This document shows, piece after piece, positions 21,616 through 32,745 of a stretch of DNA of 64,000 bases. Where the stretch lies: the NCBI GenBank assembly GCA_008973525.1, contig WACJ01000392.1, positions 183,541-247,540 of the forward strand. The letters are read 5' to 3'. The notes under the pieces are model-generated. The model made no database searches. It was not told the DNA's origin and saw only the letters and a program-made list of their open reading frames with translations. This stretch comes from Stenopsyche tienmushanensis. Lineage: Eukaryota; Arthropoda; Insecta; Trichoptera; Stenopsychidae. Within the stretch, counting starts at the first letter, position 1; each line of letters starts with the position of its first letter. The translations under genes were made by a program, and so were the position numbers.

Positions 21616-21860
21616 TAATGTTTTTACTATATCTATGTTATTTCCGTAAGTGTAAACAATATGTTGATAAAGTTTTATTGCAATCGGATGAACGGTATGG
21701 CAGCGCATTAAATACGGACAAACAAAAATTAGTTTTTATATAATAGACTATACCTATGTTATTTGCGAAATTTTTAGTAATAATTGGACGAAGGTTTATC
21801 GCAATTTATTGAACAGTATGGCAGCGCATTACATTCGAACAAACATTACATTCGAATATT
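21616..21860 (-). mobile_element. Helitron-like fragment H6 with duplicated 5' module
   Basis: Two minus-strand modules in tandem. One ends ...AAATACGGACAAACAAAAAT (about 21710-21730) and the other ...ATTACATTCGAACAAAC (about 21800-21845). They are joined by TATAATAGACTATACCTATG. No 3' hairpin or CTAG end is present. Confidence 0.65.
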
Positions 21861-22690
21861 AGGGCTGATTTAATTACGTCTTATTGCTAAAATTTAATTA
21901 TTTGAGACTTTATTATTTTTGAATTGGATACAAGAACTTGACTGGAGTTTTTTTAATTGTATTAAAACTAGGAATAATTAATAATGCTGCATGTATGAAG
22001 ATTTTCAATTTACGACGCTTTTTGGGTGTCTTTACACAAAACGACGCTGCTGTGTGAATTTATTGCTGTTGAAACAACGGTACGCGGAACTTCTCGACCA
22101 CAAATTTTATTCAAAGTTACCGATGCAGTTCGCATACGATTTGCGCTCGAAAATTCGCAGCATTTATTATTTCATATGCAAATGTTTGTGTTTTTAGCTC
22201 GCTCAATTTTTTCATGGTTTTTGGTCGGGCAACTCTCAAAAGTAATTACGGCGTAGGCTGTTATTATATATGTATGGTGTGGTGCAGGCGCCGTACTAAT
22301 TTAATGAGTAAAATACCAGACTTCTGTTTGATGATTCGACATTTTAACCTTTTATTGACTTTAGCTGCTGCCAACTGATATGTGATATCATTTAAATTAT
22401 TGTGTATGGACCGGTGCGGTTGACTGATTGATTTGTGCCAATAAAAACAATGAATGGTTAGCACTTTCATTAAATTTGCGGCTAAAATTTGAACATTTTT
22501 TCACCACCAAAAATGAATGAATATATTCGCCAGACTTTATTTTGCTTGATATTCGGCTTATTTTTGGATTCATCTGTAACATTCGCAACAAGAGATCGCA
22601 AAGTCATGTTTATCCAAGATGAAGCCATATCGTAAATAGAGTTCACCCGAAGCAACCGAGTAATTGAATGACAGTGCAATCCAGCATTAT
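21861..22690. other. Unassigned stretch
   Basis: Overlapping open frames occur on both strands (21991-22256 plus; 22264-22679 minus) without recognisable motifs. No element ends seen. Confidence 0.4.
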
Positions 22691-22739
22691 CTACAAGCTT
22701 TTAAAAGATAATGATAAAACAATAATAGCACTGAGTCTA

Positions 22740-23225
22740 GCAAAGAATTTTCAAATAATTTGTTTGAATTTATCGTTTCACCTTGCTGAAGTAGTTCATA
22801 ATAAACTACCCCCTTCCAATCCCACCAAATGCATATCAAAACTTTTTTGGATGTAGACCAGGTTTAGCTACAGTTAAAGCTTCTGTACCCTTGGTCCATG
22901 ACCGTTTACGTTGGATATTCTCATAGAGTATCCAATTTTCATCTCCAGTGACAAGTCTCTTCAAAAAATGATGGCTATTACGTCGTTGGAGAAGAAGATC
23001 CCATGTTGAAATACGCTGAAGTTTATTTGAGTCAGTCAGTTCATGAGGAAGCCACACATCTGAACGATTGATGTAGCCCAATTTTATCAGATGATTATAG
23101 ACGGATGTTCGTGGAATTTCTAACTTGTTAGCTATTTCGCAAACAGTATATCGCGGGTTTTCTTCAACCATGGCTATGATTATATCTGTGTTAATTTGCG
23201 AAAGAAACTTATGGGACAACCTAAT
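22740..23225 (-). pseudogene. mariner transposase relic with one inverted end (second mariner family)
   Basis: On the minus strand a terminal repeat TTAGGTTGTCCCATAAGTTT (outer end about 23225) is joined, through loss of the usual N-terminal ~100 residues, to a transposase frame. That frame (to 22836) contains AMVEENPRYTVCEIANKL, the helix-turn-helix HNHLIKLGY type segment, the linker WLPHELT and the first catalytic motif RLVTGDENWILYEN. After KPGLHPKK a frameshift moves the sense to WWDWKGVVYYELLQQGET, which runs to about 22745. The second catalytic region, C-terminus and other inverted repeat are missing. It differs in ends and sequence from the relic at 20 kb. Confidence 0.88.
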
Positions 23226-23897
23226 ACTTACATACAAATGCCGAATCGTGTTTAAATGATTTATATATTTGACAAATAATTGTATTTATTATTCATGAAA
23301 CAAACAAAATAAGGAAATTCTTTATAATTGAATGAGAAAAATTCATCAATCACAGGAAGCCATTGTAAACTCATATCCGTTCTCCCCCAATTATTTTTTA
23401 TCAAATTTATTTGTTTAAATGTGACTTCGATTAATTTTTATGGGAGAACAATACAGGAAGCTGTTTTATTCAGAATGTCTGAAAATAACAAAACATCAAG
23501 GAAAAATTTTCCGCTTTCCGCCCAAAGAATGAAGTCGATTAATCAAAATGAAGCATTTTGAACTTATTTATTATCAAAAATATAATATTGCAAAATAAAA
23601 TTACATAAATGCTTTGTATAAATATTTTTATGACATTATTATTTGTATTTGGCAAATTTTATTTGCATATTCCAACTAGAACAACTGCCGTTAACCGCAC
23701 CAATAATTCGTTCCGCATGCTTGATTATAATTTCAAAGGAGCGCTGCACTCTTTTGATATAAATTGCATAATACTAATTGCTATTAAAATTAAAATTTTA
23801 ATCAAATGCAATTGATAGCATTAATGTGACGACGCTATTATTTAAATTTAATTTGGGAAATTTGTCTTACGATTATTTGTTAAGAGGATCATCCCGT
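23226..23897. other. AT-rich stretch without recognised gene
   Basis: Frames at 23328-23561 and 23609-23815 (+) have no motifs. No element ends seen. Confidence 0.45.
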
Positions 23898-23904
23898 GTG
23901 AAGG

Positions 23905-24065
23905 CACTTTTTTTGTTTGACGCGAATAGTTTATATAAAGCTATCCATGAGAGAAGCATGCACGCATACCCTGTGTTCCTGTGCTTTATTGGTTCTCGCA
24001 ACGGAAACTGCACACATTTAAATTCAAATAGCATATCAGTAAGAATCATTGGGATACAACATCTT
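23905..24065 (-). repeat. Interspersed repeat family R, copy R2
   Basis: Contains AGCTATCCATGAGAGAAGCA, TGCACGCATACCCTGTGTTC, GGAAACTGCACACATTTAAA and AATCATTGGGATACAACATC. The opposite end of the family unit (ATATTTTTCCGTATGGTGCG) is missing in this copy. Confidence 0.6.
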
Positions 24066-24539
24066 CTCCTTCAAAATTTTCATTTCAAACTGTAGCTTTG
24101 ATGATATTATTCATCATTTTTTTCACTAAAAGCATGATACCGTTGCTGCATATCGCGGTAGATTTATATTTCAAAGAAAAATTATAGGCACGCTTATGTT
24201 CAGTATTAAAATACACTATTCAAATATAACTTTTATATAGAACGATGTACTAACTGAATGTTGTTATGTTAAATTGGCGGCAAGTGTTGTCGGTGACCGG
24301 AGCTCTCTTATAGGGCTGAATGAGCCACCCAAAGTAAAAAAGTAATAATTATCAATTTGTTTATTTTCAACATAAACACGCAGTTATAAACGATGTGATG
24401 GGGGCAAAACACAGAATATAAAAGTTACTCCTATACATTTTCGATGATCTGGGTATGAACTAAAATGATGAAGTTTGTGTGTTACCGCCTTACGGTATAG
24501 TCCACCGAAGACCGAACACTTGGCAAATACATAACAAAT
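24066..24539. other. Unassigned stretch
   Basis: No recognised gene. A few GC-richer patches (near 24280-24330) look repeat-derived but have no partner I could place in the window. Confidence 0.35.
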
Positions 24540-24760
24540 CGACGGTTGTGGTGTTTTATTTACCGTAGCTATCACCAAACTTATATACACCAACATAGTG
24601 CATACGCTAAATGTTTCGCATAAGAAATTGCGTATGCTAACAATATTTTTACTATACCTATGTTATTTCCGCATGTGTAAATAATAAGTTGACAAAGTTT
24701 TATTGCAATCAGATGAACGGTATGGCGCATTAAATACAAACAAATATCCAAATTCCACAA
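24540..24760 (-). mobile_element. Helitron-like fragment H7
   Basis: Contains ACCAACATAGTGCATACGCT, GCGTATGCTAACAATATTTT, TACTATACCTATGTTATTTC and a 5' module ending ATTAAATACAAACAAATATC. The inner part matches copy H11 (43.7 kb) in inverse orientation. The AACGGTATGGCGCATTAAAT block lacks the usual CAGC. Confidence 0.6.
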
Positions 24761-25240
24761 GAACCTCGACTTTACATTGTCACCTAGTAATTTTTCTTTC
24801 TCTCTTTTTAACCCTGTACGATCCGATAGCGAACGAACCCGCGTACGTGTCTTTGCATGAGGCACGGCGAATCCGGAGTGTACTATACAGCTTCCCTATC
24901 TCTACTTAATAATATCAATTCATTCTATTTTATCTATGTACATCCATTTTGTATGCATAATTTATAACAAATCTCAAATAATGCTAAACATTATGGCGCT
25001 TTTTGCTTTTCTTTAATATTTTGTACTATTTTGAATTTAGTGACTTTCACAGTGTATTTTTTAAGAGATACTTAAATATATGGGTTACATTTAAATTTTA
25101 AAATGTCATCTCTTTAACAAATAGACAAAAAGATGTTCGGAATTCAATGAAATTACAAATAGAGCGGAATATTATTCAATAAACGCGTCTTATTTGGACG
25201 TAATTTAAAAATTTATTTCAATTTTGCTTTTTATATAATA
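24761..25240. other. AT-rich stretch; short repeat block
   Basis: A GATAGCGAACGAACCC block near 24826 is shared with about 8041. No gene recognised in the remainder. Confidence 0.4.
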
Positions 25241-25590
25241 CTAGCGAATACCCGGCATGCGTTGAAATGTCACACCTATTGATTGATTTATTATGTGTGA
25301 AGATGCTTCGAAGGTCGGGCATTGCTTTGCTTGGCGGGTACTCGTTTTTAGAAAACATGAATGAATGATTTGGAGAGCCATATGATGGATGTGGTTGCTT
25401 ACTAATACGCGCTTAGAAAGAAAGCTACGCGATGTATTGCTGTGGGGCTGAGAGGTTAAGATGCGTGCGCTCTCCCTCACTTCGTATAGCGACTGAAGAG
25501 CCGCCGAGTGCGGCCGAGCGGACAAAAATCGCGACAACAAACAAACGAACAAATATCCGGACGCGAAACAATGATTTATATATATATAGA
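25241..25590 (-). mobile_element. Canonical small Helitron, copy H8
   Basis: On the minus strand the element starts TCTATATATATATAAATCAT, preceded by A. It ends AACGCATGCCGGGTATTCGC then CTAG, followed by T. The 5' TC, 3' CTAG, short stem (partial GACAT/ATGCC) before the end and insertion between A and T together match Helitron biology. It is 350 bp, without Rep/helicase coding. The interior differs from the H1-H7 type, but the 3' end is nearly identical, so it is a different subfamily using the same terminator. Confidence 0.8.
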
Positions 25591-27000
25591 TTTTTGCAAT
25601 GGTATAATTGTAAATGTTATTTTATTTAATGTCTAATTTACATATATATGTATTAAATATGCCTATAAACTATCTAATGTTAAGATCTCTATTATTATAA
25701 GCTGTGATTAAATTAAAGGATTATTTTAATGCTTGAGTTTTATAGGATTTTTAACCAAAATGATGGGTATAAATAATATAAAATGTTGATTAAATTCTAA
25801 CTATGATATTCGAGAGTTTTAGTTCGTGAAATATTTTTCAGTGCGGATGTAACGCCTGATAAAGAAAATTTCAGTCGACCCTTATCCGGAATAGTGCGGC
25901 ATTAATATAATAATTCGTTTAGGGATTTTATAAATCCTTAGGGCGCACACCTCGTTATACCCATAATATTCGCGTTACCACCGACTTAAAATCTTTATAT
26001 ATCAATTTCATTGCACACTTTGGTTAACCAGCTCCCAAAAGTCGGACCTGGCTCGGGACGATGGAATCACGTTTCGGGGACCCAAGCCAGTGTTGGGAAC
26101 AAAATGGGCCATGAATTAGTAAAATGTCATTTTAATACAACGTTTTTGACGACGATTCCCCCAGCAGCTTGCTCGTGCGAAAAATACACGCCAACCCTCC
26201 CGGAGGATGGGGAGGGGCTCCTTTGGCGGGCGCGAATATGTGCCCTTTGTCTTTGCATGGAAATTTTACCCCTAAAGTCGAATAGCTACGTTAATATTAA
26301 CTTCGACAATCAGCCTACATGTTATGTGATATTAATTTTAAGAGCTACTCCGGGGTCTTTAGATGTCGGCTAAATTTGGGGGTCTGTTGATCTATGATAT
26401 GTCATTCTATGTCAAATCAATCCAACCTCACCTTTCAAAACTTGATTAAAGTAAAATGTCGTCTAGTTTACAAATTTCGCACCAAACTCAAACTCCACAG
26501 CTTCTTCATTATATTAATTAATACTAAGTGTTTCTTCGAAATGGGAATTCTCGGCGAGATTTTGAAGCACACATTAAATTTTATAGTACATAAAACATGA
26601 AAACTTTGCTTCGGGAATTATAATTTCGAGTAAAAAATACCATCACCAGTGGAATGAATTTTAAATTTTAAACCGTTCCAATATGAATAATTAATTCGAA
26701 GCTCAGAATATGCATATTTTATTTATATTAAATGAATATAATTTATATCAAATCACCATACTCTTTTAGAATTAAATTATATTTCAACACAATTTAAAAT
26801 ATTTTCCCACCAACCGCCATAACCTATCGAACACGTATCGTTTTTTTTGCAATTAATTAAAAAAATAAAATCCTACGAACTTATTGAGTGATGTATTAAG
26901 AAACTGACTCGCGTAAATCAATAAAATGTATTATTTTGTAATCATATGTTGAATAAATTCTTGATTTTGGAGGTCAAGGGATATTATAATGTGTATATGA
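25591..27000. other. Unassigned stretch with a repeat R fragment
   Basis: 25828-25880 (AATATTTTTCAGTGCGGATG, TAACGCCTGATAAAGAA) is a decayed piece of repeat family R. At 26011-26373 (+) a 120-codon frame in GC-richer DNA reads VGPGSGRWNHVSGTQASVGN and onward. I do not recognise it, and start and splice context are unclear. No other feature seen. Confidence 0.35.
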
Positions 27001-27044
27001 TAGATTGATATGGTATCTTGACTACAATACAAGCAGAGCTTGTT

Positions 27045-27450
27045 GGTTTTCAGGCAAAAAATGTCACTTTCTAAAACCGGTTTTTTTAATCCTGAAAATC
27101 CGGTTTTGAATATAAAAATTAAATTTTCATTATCTAATCATTTTGGACGAAAGATTTTGAATTGTTCACTTGATGAGGAGAAAAGGTTCTCCTCGGAAGA
27201 TAGTTTTGAATCGTTTTCGGAATTAATTCTTATCTTTACAATAGGCAGGCTGGAGTAAAATGTTTTTAAGTGTTCGTTCTCTTATTTTTATTGTACTTAC
27301 ATTTATAAATAAATGAGACGTAATGCTTTTAACATTGAATAAAATTCGAATAATTTTAATATATCCGTTATTTTAATTTTATATTTATTAAAACCGAAAA
27401 CCGATTTTGTTGAAAAACTGAAAACCGGTTTTGAAAAATTTCTGTTTTTG
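27045..27450. repeat. AAAACCGGTTTT-rich repeat, copy 1
   Basis: Contains multiple ACCGGTTTT/AAAACCGG boxes at both ends (about 27070-27120 and 27390-27440). A ~185-bp right part (27265-27450) is repeated directly at 29025-29210; shared text includes AATGCTTTTAACATTGAATA and ATATCCGTTATTTTRATTTT. The 72-codon frame inside (27040-27258, +) contains DEEKRFSSEDSFESFSELI but is unidentified. This is probably an old DNA transposon; the superfamily is not settled. Confidence 0.6.
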
Positions 27451-28238
27451 TGTAAGCCCCAAATACAAGGAGGTCAATAAAAAATGCATCAAATTATATA
27501 TCTGTTATTCATAGAAAATTTTTCTCAGAGATAGCCTATATTTAATATAGCACCCCAAGAAGAATACAAATATTTATATTGAGTGCAAATTTTTAATTCT
27601 GACTTTAATTATCATATTAGTATTTACTTATTGAGATCCAAACGATATTCCAAACTTGTTGGCACAGTGAATTTTTCTTCGATAATCTGCATTTGAATCC
27701 AAATCATTTAAAGTTCAGAAACTAAGCCCTTTTACCTTAATTTGGCCATTTGGCCGTTCATAAAACATATTTGAAGTATCATTTGATTCAACTTTATAAA
27801 AAAAACAACATTTTTCTAAAACCAAAAATAAATTATAAATAACAGGTAACATTTTGATTATATTTGTTCATACAATTTGCTCGACTTAAAGTTAATAATT
27901 GCGTCTAAGAAATATGATAAAGAACTTAACTTTAAGCTGAAACTTTAATCAAAATTTGCAGGATGAATGCAAAAATAAAATTGTTAATTCAAGTAGGGCC
28001 ATTAACGAGGTGCTAAAAGCGAATGATAGTTTTAAGTTCTTCACTTAGAAGTTTGTTCTTTGCATAAAACTGATGGTAACCATAACACAGCAAGAACTCA
28101 AAAGTATTTTCAAAATAATTTAAATACAAATTGAACCAAAATATTAATTTTATCATTATAATATTTGACAGTGATTCGATTAACAAGTTTGATTATTAAT
28201 ATGAATAATGGGAAAATAGATTTGAACTGCCAATTACA
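27451..28238. other. AT-rich stretch without recognised gene
   Basis: Nothing recognised. Confidence 0.5.
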
Positions 28239-28598
28239 TTATTGCAAATCCAAAATCGAAAAAATTCGACGAAAGTCTCTCATTAACAACGTGTTTCCAG
28301 GCCATTGTCGATCTGCAGACATAAAACTGAGGAGTTCTGATATAATCAAAGCGTGTTCGAACATAGGGTTGAAAGTACGTGTTTTAGCTCCCAAATTGAC
28401 ACGCTCGTTAGTTTGAACCATCGCAGTGGAAACTAAGCCACATGCATGAATAATTAGGGAATAGTTATTTTTTTCATCAATTTTTAATATGGAAAAATCC
28501 ACCCTATTCCGGTTTTCTTTTTTTAATGATACTCGACAAAATTTCCCCGCAATAACTTTTTTCGATTCGACCACAAACGCCACTCGATTGAATTTCAT
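28239..28598 (-). CDS. Hypothetical 119-residue ORF, possible first exon or small gene
   Basis: The frame begins MKFNRVAFVVESKKVIAGKF and ends ...RDFRRIFSILDLQ. It has mixed, protein-like composition with balanced charged and hydrophobic residues, unlike the F/N/I-rich chance frames elsewhere. No signal peptide, membrane helix or family motif is recognised. Immediately upstream of the ATG (on the minus strand) are GGCTACACTG (28607-28616), resembling the Drosophila Motif 1 core-promoter element, and the palindrome ATCAGCTGAT (28633-28642), resembling the E-box-like Motif 5. That makes a TATA-less housekeeping-style promoter possible. The plus strand overlaps a shorter open frame. It could still be chance or part of a decayed element. 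Confidence 0.33.
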   Translation of the reverse strand: MKFNRVAFVVESKKVIAGKFCRVSLKKENRNRVDFSILKIDEKNNYSLIIHACGLVSTAMVQTNERVNLGAKTRTFNPMFEHALIISELLSFMSADRQWPGNTLLMRDFRRIFSILDLQ

Positions 28599-28599
28599 A

Positions 28600-28650
28600 T
28601 CTGCGACAGTGTAGCCATTAAAACGTCAAATTATCAGCTGATATTTTATG
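28600..28650 (-). promoter_or_regulatory. Candidate core promoter for the 28239-28598 ORF
   Basis: Two motifs familiar from insect housekeeping promoters lie 5' of the minus-strand ATG: a Motif-1-like GGCTACACTG and an ATCAGCTGAT E-box palindrome. Assignment is by resemblance only. Confidence 0.25.
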
Positions 28651-29024
28651 GCATACCCACGAGGATTCAAATTAAAAATTGTATTTTACCATAGAATAAA
28701 ATGAGCCTAAATTTTGAAAAGCCATAATCAGATTTGCGGATAAAAACGCCCTAACTGTATGAAAACACAAGCAACATATATTTTATTATTATAATACACA
28801 CGTCAAGCTAAACGAATCATGACCTAATTATTTTCAAATAGTACGCTTGAAATGATTTTAATTACAACTGAATCACTAAATATGCTCTTATTTAAATAAT
28901 TTTGAATCTGCAAAGCGTACTAATTATCATCAAAGGTTAAAAACCATATCCAGATGCAGATATACCAACCTATGAGATTCCAATATCATACGGTGCGTAT
29001 AAAAATATTTTGAATTATAATTGT
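28651..29024. other. AT-rich stretch without recognised gene
   Basis: Nothing recognised. Confidence 0.5.
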
Positions 29025-29210
29025 TTTGAAGCTCTTTTTCGTACTCACATTTGCAAATAAATGAGTTGTAATGCTTTTAACATTGAATAAAGTTCGAATC
29101 ATTTCAATATATCCGTTATTTTGATTTTATATTTCTTAAAACCGAAAACCGGTTCGTTCGAAAACTGAAAACCGAAAACCGGTTTTTGAAAAAAATTGGC
29201 TTTTATATTA
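29025..29210. repeat. AAAACCGGTTTT-rich repeat, copy 2
   Basis: Direct repeat of 27265-27450, including AATGCTTTTAACATTGAATA and AAAACCGAAAACCGG boxes. The left half of copy 1 is absent. Confidence 0.65.
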
Positions 29211-31519
29211 TATAAGCCTGATTCATTTATAACAATCATCCAAAATATGCTTAATGACAGCATTTTGATAAAATTACAATTTTACAAGTGGATTATATAT
29301 AAGTCTTTGAAATTATTTCAATTTCAAATTTTGTATTTTGGTGAGATTTGAAAATTGCTTTGATTATCGTCGTTAGTATTCCATTAACAACGGCCATAGT
29401 TATTGTTATCTGGTTGCTATTGCAGATCGTCTACTAACTGCGCTTAATCTGTTTATCTACATCGTGGATCCTGACAACTCTCCAAGAGACTGGGAGATAT
29501 CTTCATGTATACTAACCGCATTCAATTAGTAATTGAAAGCGATAATACTATTTGTCCAATTGGAACTATTACTCTTAAGGGAATCGACATCAAAGGATCT
29601 TTGTTTTTGAACCGTAAGCAGATTAGATTTCATACAATGGAGAAACGAAATGCTTTCGAAGACGCTCCACTCAAATAAGCAAACTAATCCCAGTCCCGAA
29701 GAACTTAAGCTCTAATGCGAGATCAAAAGTGCAATTCCACAAATAATTCTGCCAGAATATTTTTGAACGCGAAAAAATGCCTCGCCGGTTGAACGGACGT
29801 CAAAATGAGTGAAGTATATAAAATTAAAGTCAAAGTATAATATAACAAATCGGTGATTGATGATCCCGAAACGACACTTTTGGGAATTACGAGATCAAAT
29901 ATGAACGTGTGTTTATATCCTGACTCACACTATGTCGATTCGCAAAATATAAAATCTTCCTCGCAACTTCTGGAGGAGAAGCGACATTAAAAGCAAATAG
30001 ACCCATGAATGTCGCTCTGACTGAGTCGCTTATAATTTTATTTTAATACTTTTTTCATTCGGATTGTCGAGAAAAATGTCAAGTTGTCAACAACAAAGAG
30101 GAGAGGTCGAGAAGAAAAATTATCAAGACGTCCCCGTGAAAGCCTTACAAATTAATTGTCTTAATTCATTAATTTTAATAATTAAAGTGGAAGCGTACTT
30201 TGTCTTTATTAAATGAGCAACGGCAGACAAAGTCGCCACTTTCGACGCATATCTGTGTTTGCCGCTAATTTGTTAGCGCTATAAACTTTTTTGGACAACT
30301 TCATCCATGAAAGAAACCTATTTAAAATTACTAATGGTAGTCTTGATGAGCACCGTAATTATGCCTTCGTATTTCGTAGATTTCAACCAAACCCTTCTGT
30401 AAACATATTATTCAATTTCAAGGCTCAGTTTTTATTTAATGATAGCTCCAAATTAATTAAAATTATTATTAAAAATTAATTATGCCTTCATCATAGCAAC
30501 GAAACGATTTGTTAAGATCTACATTTGTACATTTTGCCTTTCAACTTTCACGCAAAAAAGACACTTCAAATAAAAACCATATTTCATAATGTCAAAATGT
30601 GACGTTCTGAGAATATATACATTCTGAATTTGGTACTTCTTTATAATTTTATCAAAGGCTCTATGAGATTTAAAGGCGTTTGAGATAAATATAATGATGC
30701 AAAATTTTTAAAATATAATTTTGGTAGCATTATATGTAGAAATGTAGTACTTATTTACAGATTAAATACATAAATACTCATTTAACAGCAAGCTGATACT
30801 CAGTTTATCTACTGTTCATTGGTACTTTTAAAAATCATGACTTGCTTGTCACCCGCTATCTCTTACATAGTCGACCCTACTCAACAATATGGAGCATGAT
30901 GAACCTTACCGGTTCGGAGTAAAGAATCTTTAGGAACAGAACAAGGACAAGAAGAACACCAAATAGACGGACTTGAGGAGAAGCATATGAAACACTTCAC
31001 TTTGCAACGTTAACAACATTGTCTTCTGTTGCCTTCTAAATCGTTTTTAAATCGCCGAATTGAGAGGGTCGACCTGAAATAGGAAAGCACTTAGTCTCGA
31101 ATTCGCTCGGGTAAGTTGCAGATGGACGGGGATACATCCTCAGTTGGTGTAAGAGCAAATCCGAGATGCACTTAAGCAAGTATGTCCCGGCAACGCCCTA
31201 GCGAGGAAAGGAGGGACAGGACTCTACACTCCAGAAAGCTTTTCCAGTAGAATCAAAAAGGTCGTCTAGAGTAGTTTTCCACTGTCTTTCTGAGAAAACT
31301 ACTCAGTCTTTACAAAGCTCCCTATCGAGAGGGTTGCGAAAGCGTTCATTAATGCGTTAATTCAGGAGACCTGCTGGGTGAGTGCTCTAAATGAAACTCG
31401 GTAGTAATGCTACCTTCAATATCGAGCGAATGTATGATACAAACGAGATGGATGTAACCCCTTCCTGTGAATGGATATTGAAGAGGCCCATAGTTCTGCA
31501 GTGGATTGTTTGTGGCTGC
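29211..31519. other. Unassigned stretch; part GC-richer
   Basis: 29211-30800 is AT-rich, unrepeated in the window and without recognised genes. 30840-31500 is GC-richer and continuous in character (for example GTCGACCTGAAATAGGAAAG, GGACAGGACTCTACACTCC), suggesting a decayed retroelement or other insertion. No diagnostic protein motif or end was found. Confidence 0.35.
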
Positions 31520-31527
31520 ACTATGAT
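31520..31527. repeat. 8-bp target-site duplication (left), hAT element
   Basis: ACTATGAT, repeated exactly at 32533-32540 on the other side of the hAT element. Confidence 0.9.
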
Positions 31528-32532
31528 TAGGGAATCCAATCCCGGGATCCCGGGATCCCGGGATCTCGGACAGTTTTAGGTACTTAAGAATCCCGGGATT
31601 AGAAAACGTAATCCCGAAAATCCCGGGATTAAAATTTATGTCTAACAGAAATCGTACACCTCACCAACAAGATGAAGGCTACTAAATCGAGACATTCCCG
31701 ACGAAATCTGGACGCTTGAAAACAGTGGCGTAACTACTAATTAGCGAGCTTAGGCCACGCCTAGGGGCAGTAACATTCTAATCTACGTATACATACATAA
31801 ACTACATATATATTTTTTTTATACCTACTTTCCCTACCGGTGATGTATTTACTACACCTCGACTCTAATAATGGGAATATCGATATGAAATATGATAGAT
31901 ACGGGGTTCAGAATTTTTGTATTCCTCCGTAATATAATTATGAATCACATCAAAGTATTATTGGATATAATTATTTATCTGCAGCGACGGAAATAAATAA
32001 TTTGTCGGGAAATCGGGAATTTTGCTCAGTTTTAGTCCGTGTCTCAGCAGATAGGAATTTTATCAGTCACATTGATGATGTTATACGAAAATGAGGGCTC
32101 ACGCGATCATCAATTCGAACTAGCATTTAAATATCTGATGACGATACCTCCACCGAGTGTGGAAGCTGAGCGTGCATTTTCATCAGCAAGTTGTCTTACT
32201 TCCAAAATCAGATTCAGACTAAATGACGAAACACTAATGTTAATGTTACTTCGGGCATATTTTCAAAATAATATTTGAATTTTTTAGTGTTTTATTTATC
32301 TATTTTTGAATTGTATTTTTATCTTTTCTTAAATAAATAAAATTCTGTGGCCTTCAAGTGATTTTTTATATTGAAAAAATGGACTGATTAGTAATTTTTG
32401 ATGAAATTCATCAAGGTAATTTCTTAAAATATTGAAAATCCCAATCCCGGGATCCCGGGACTGGTCCCGGGATTGTCTAATGGAATCCCGAAATCCCGGG
32501 ATCGAAATTTTGGCTCGGGATTGGATTCCCTA
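31528..32532 (+). mobile_element. hAT-superfamily element with intact ends and 8-bp duplication
   Basis: The inverted ends are TAGGGAATCCAATCCCGGG (left) and TAGGGAATCCAATCCCGAG (reverse complement of right), flanked by a perfect ACTATGAT duplication. An 8-bp duplication is diagnostic for hAT. Subterminal regions are loaded with ATCCCGGGAT palindromes (three in tandem at the left, several at the right), possible transposase binding sites. The element is 1005 bp with only a C-terminal piece of transposase, so it is internally deleted. A CAGTGGCGTAACTA stretch near 31725, absent from the related copy at 15 kb, looks like another hAT end inserted within it. Confidence 0.93.
32039..32278 (+). pseudogene. 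hAT transposase C-terminal dimerisation fragment
   Basis: The frame reads ...FELAFKYLMTIPPPSVEAER then AFSSASCLTSKIRFRLNDET and LMLMLLRAYFQNN. The (I/P)PPSVEAERAFS...K.R.RLxDET...LLRAYF pattern is the conserved hAT-family C-terminal dimerisation domain. About 60 residues are recognisable. The catalytic domain and BED zinc finger are missing. It ends at a natural stop shortly after FQNNI, as in intact hAT proteins. Confidence 0.9.
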
Positions 32533-32540
32533 ACTATGAT
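32533..32540. repeat. 8-bp target-site duplication (right), hAT element
   Basis: ACTATGAT, exact copy of 31520-31527. Confidence 0.9.
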
Positions 32541-32574
32541 GATGATATGTAGAAATCAGTGGAAGATAAATATA

Positions 32575-32745
32575 CAAAAATACCGCATGCTAAGGATTTT
32601 TTAATTTCATTTTCAATAAAATGGCCCAGCTGCGAGAGTATAGTGGATGCGCGCGGGAAGAATACATCTTCTCGCGGCCATGATCATTAGTCGACTCTTT
32701 TTTTATTTCTTGCGCATCCGCATTTGAATCTTACACCAACGAAAT
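32575..32745 (+). repeat. Interspersed repeat family C, copy 1
   Basis: Shares GGCCCAGCTGCGAGA, GCGGGAAGAA...TTCTCGCGGCCA, TCGACTCTT and TTGCGCATCCGCATTTGAAT with 37725-37860. A shorter match lies at about 50600-50645. Contains an imperfect stem GCGGGAAGA/TCTTCTCGC. Class unknown. Confidence 0.55.

Noticed and set aside
31535..31567. CCCGGGAT repeated three times looked like a microsatellite or CRISPR-like repeat.
   Set aside because: It lies at the inside edge of a hAT inverted end and similar palindromes occur at the other end, so it belongs to the transposon. No spacers of uniform length exist.
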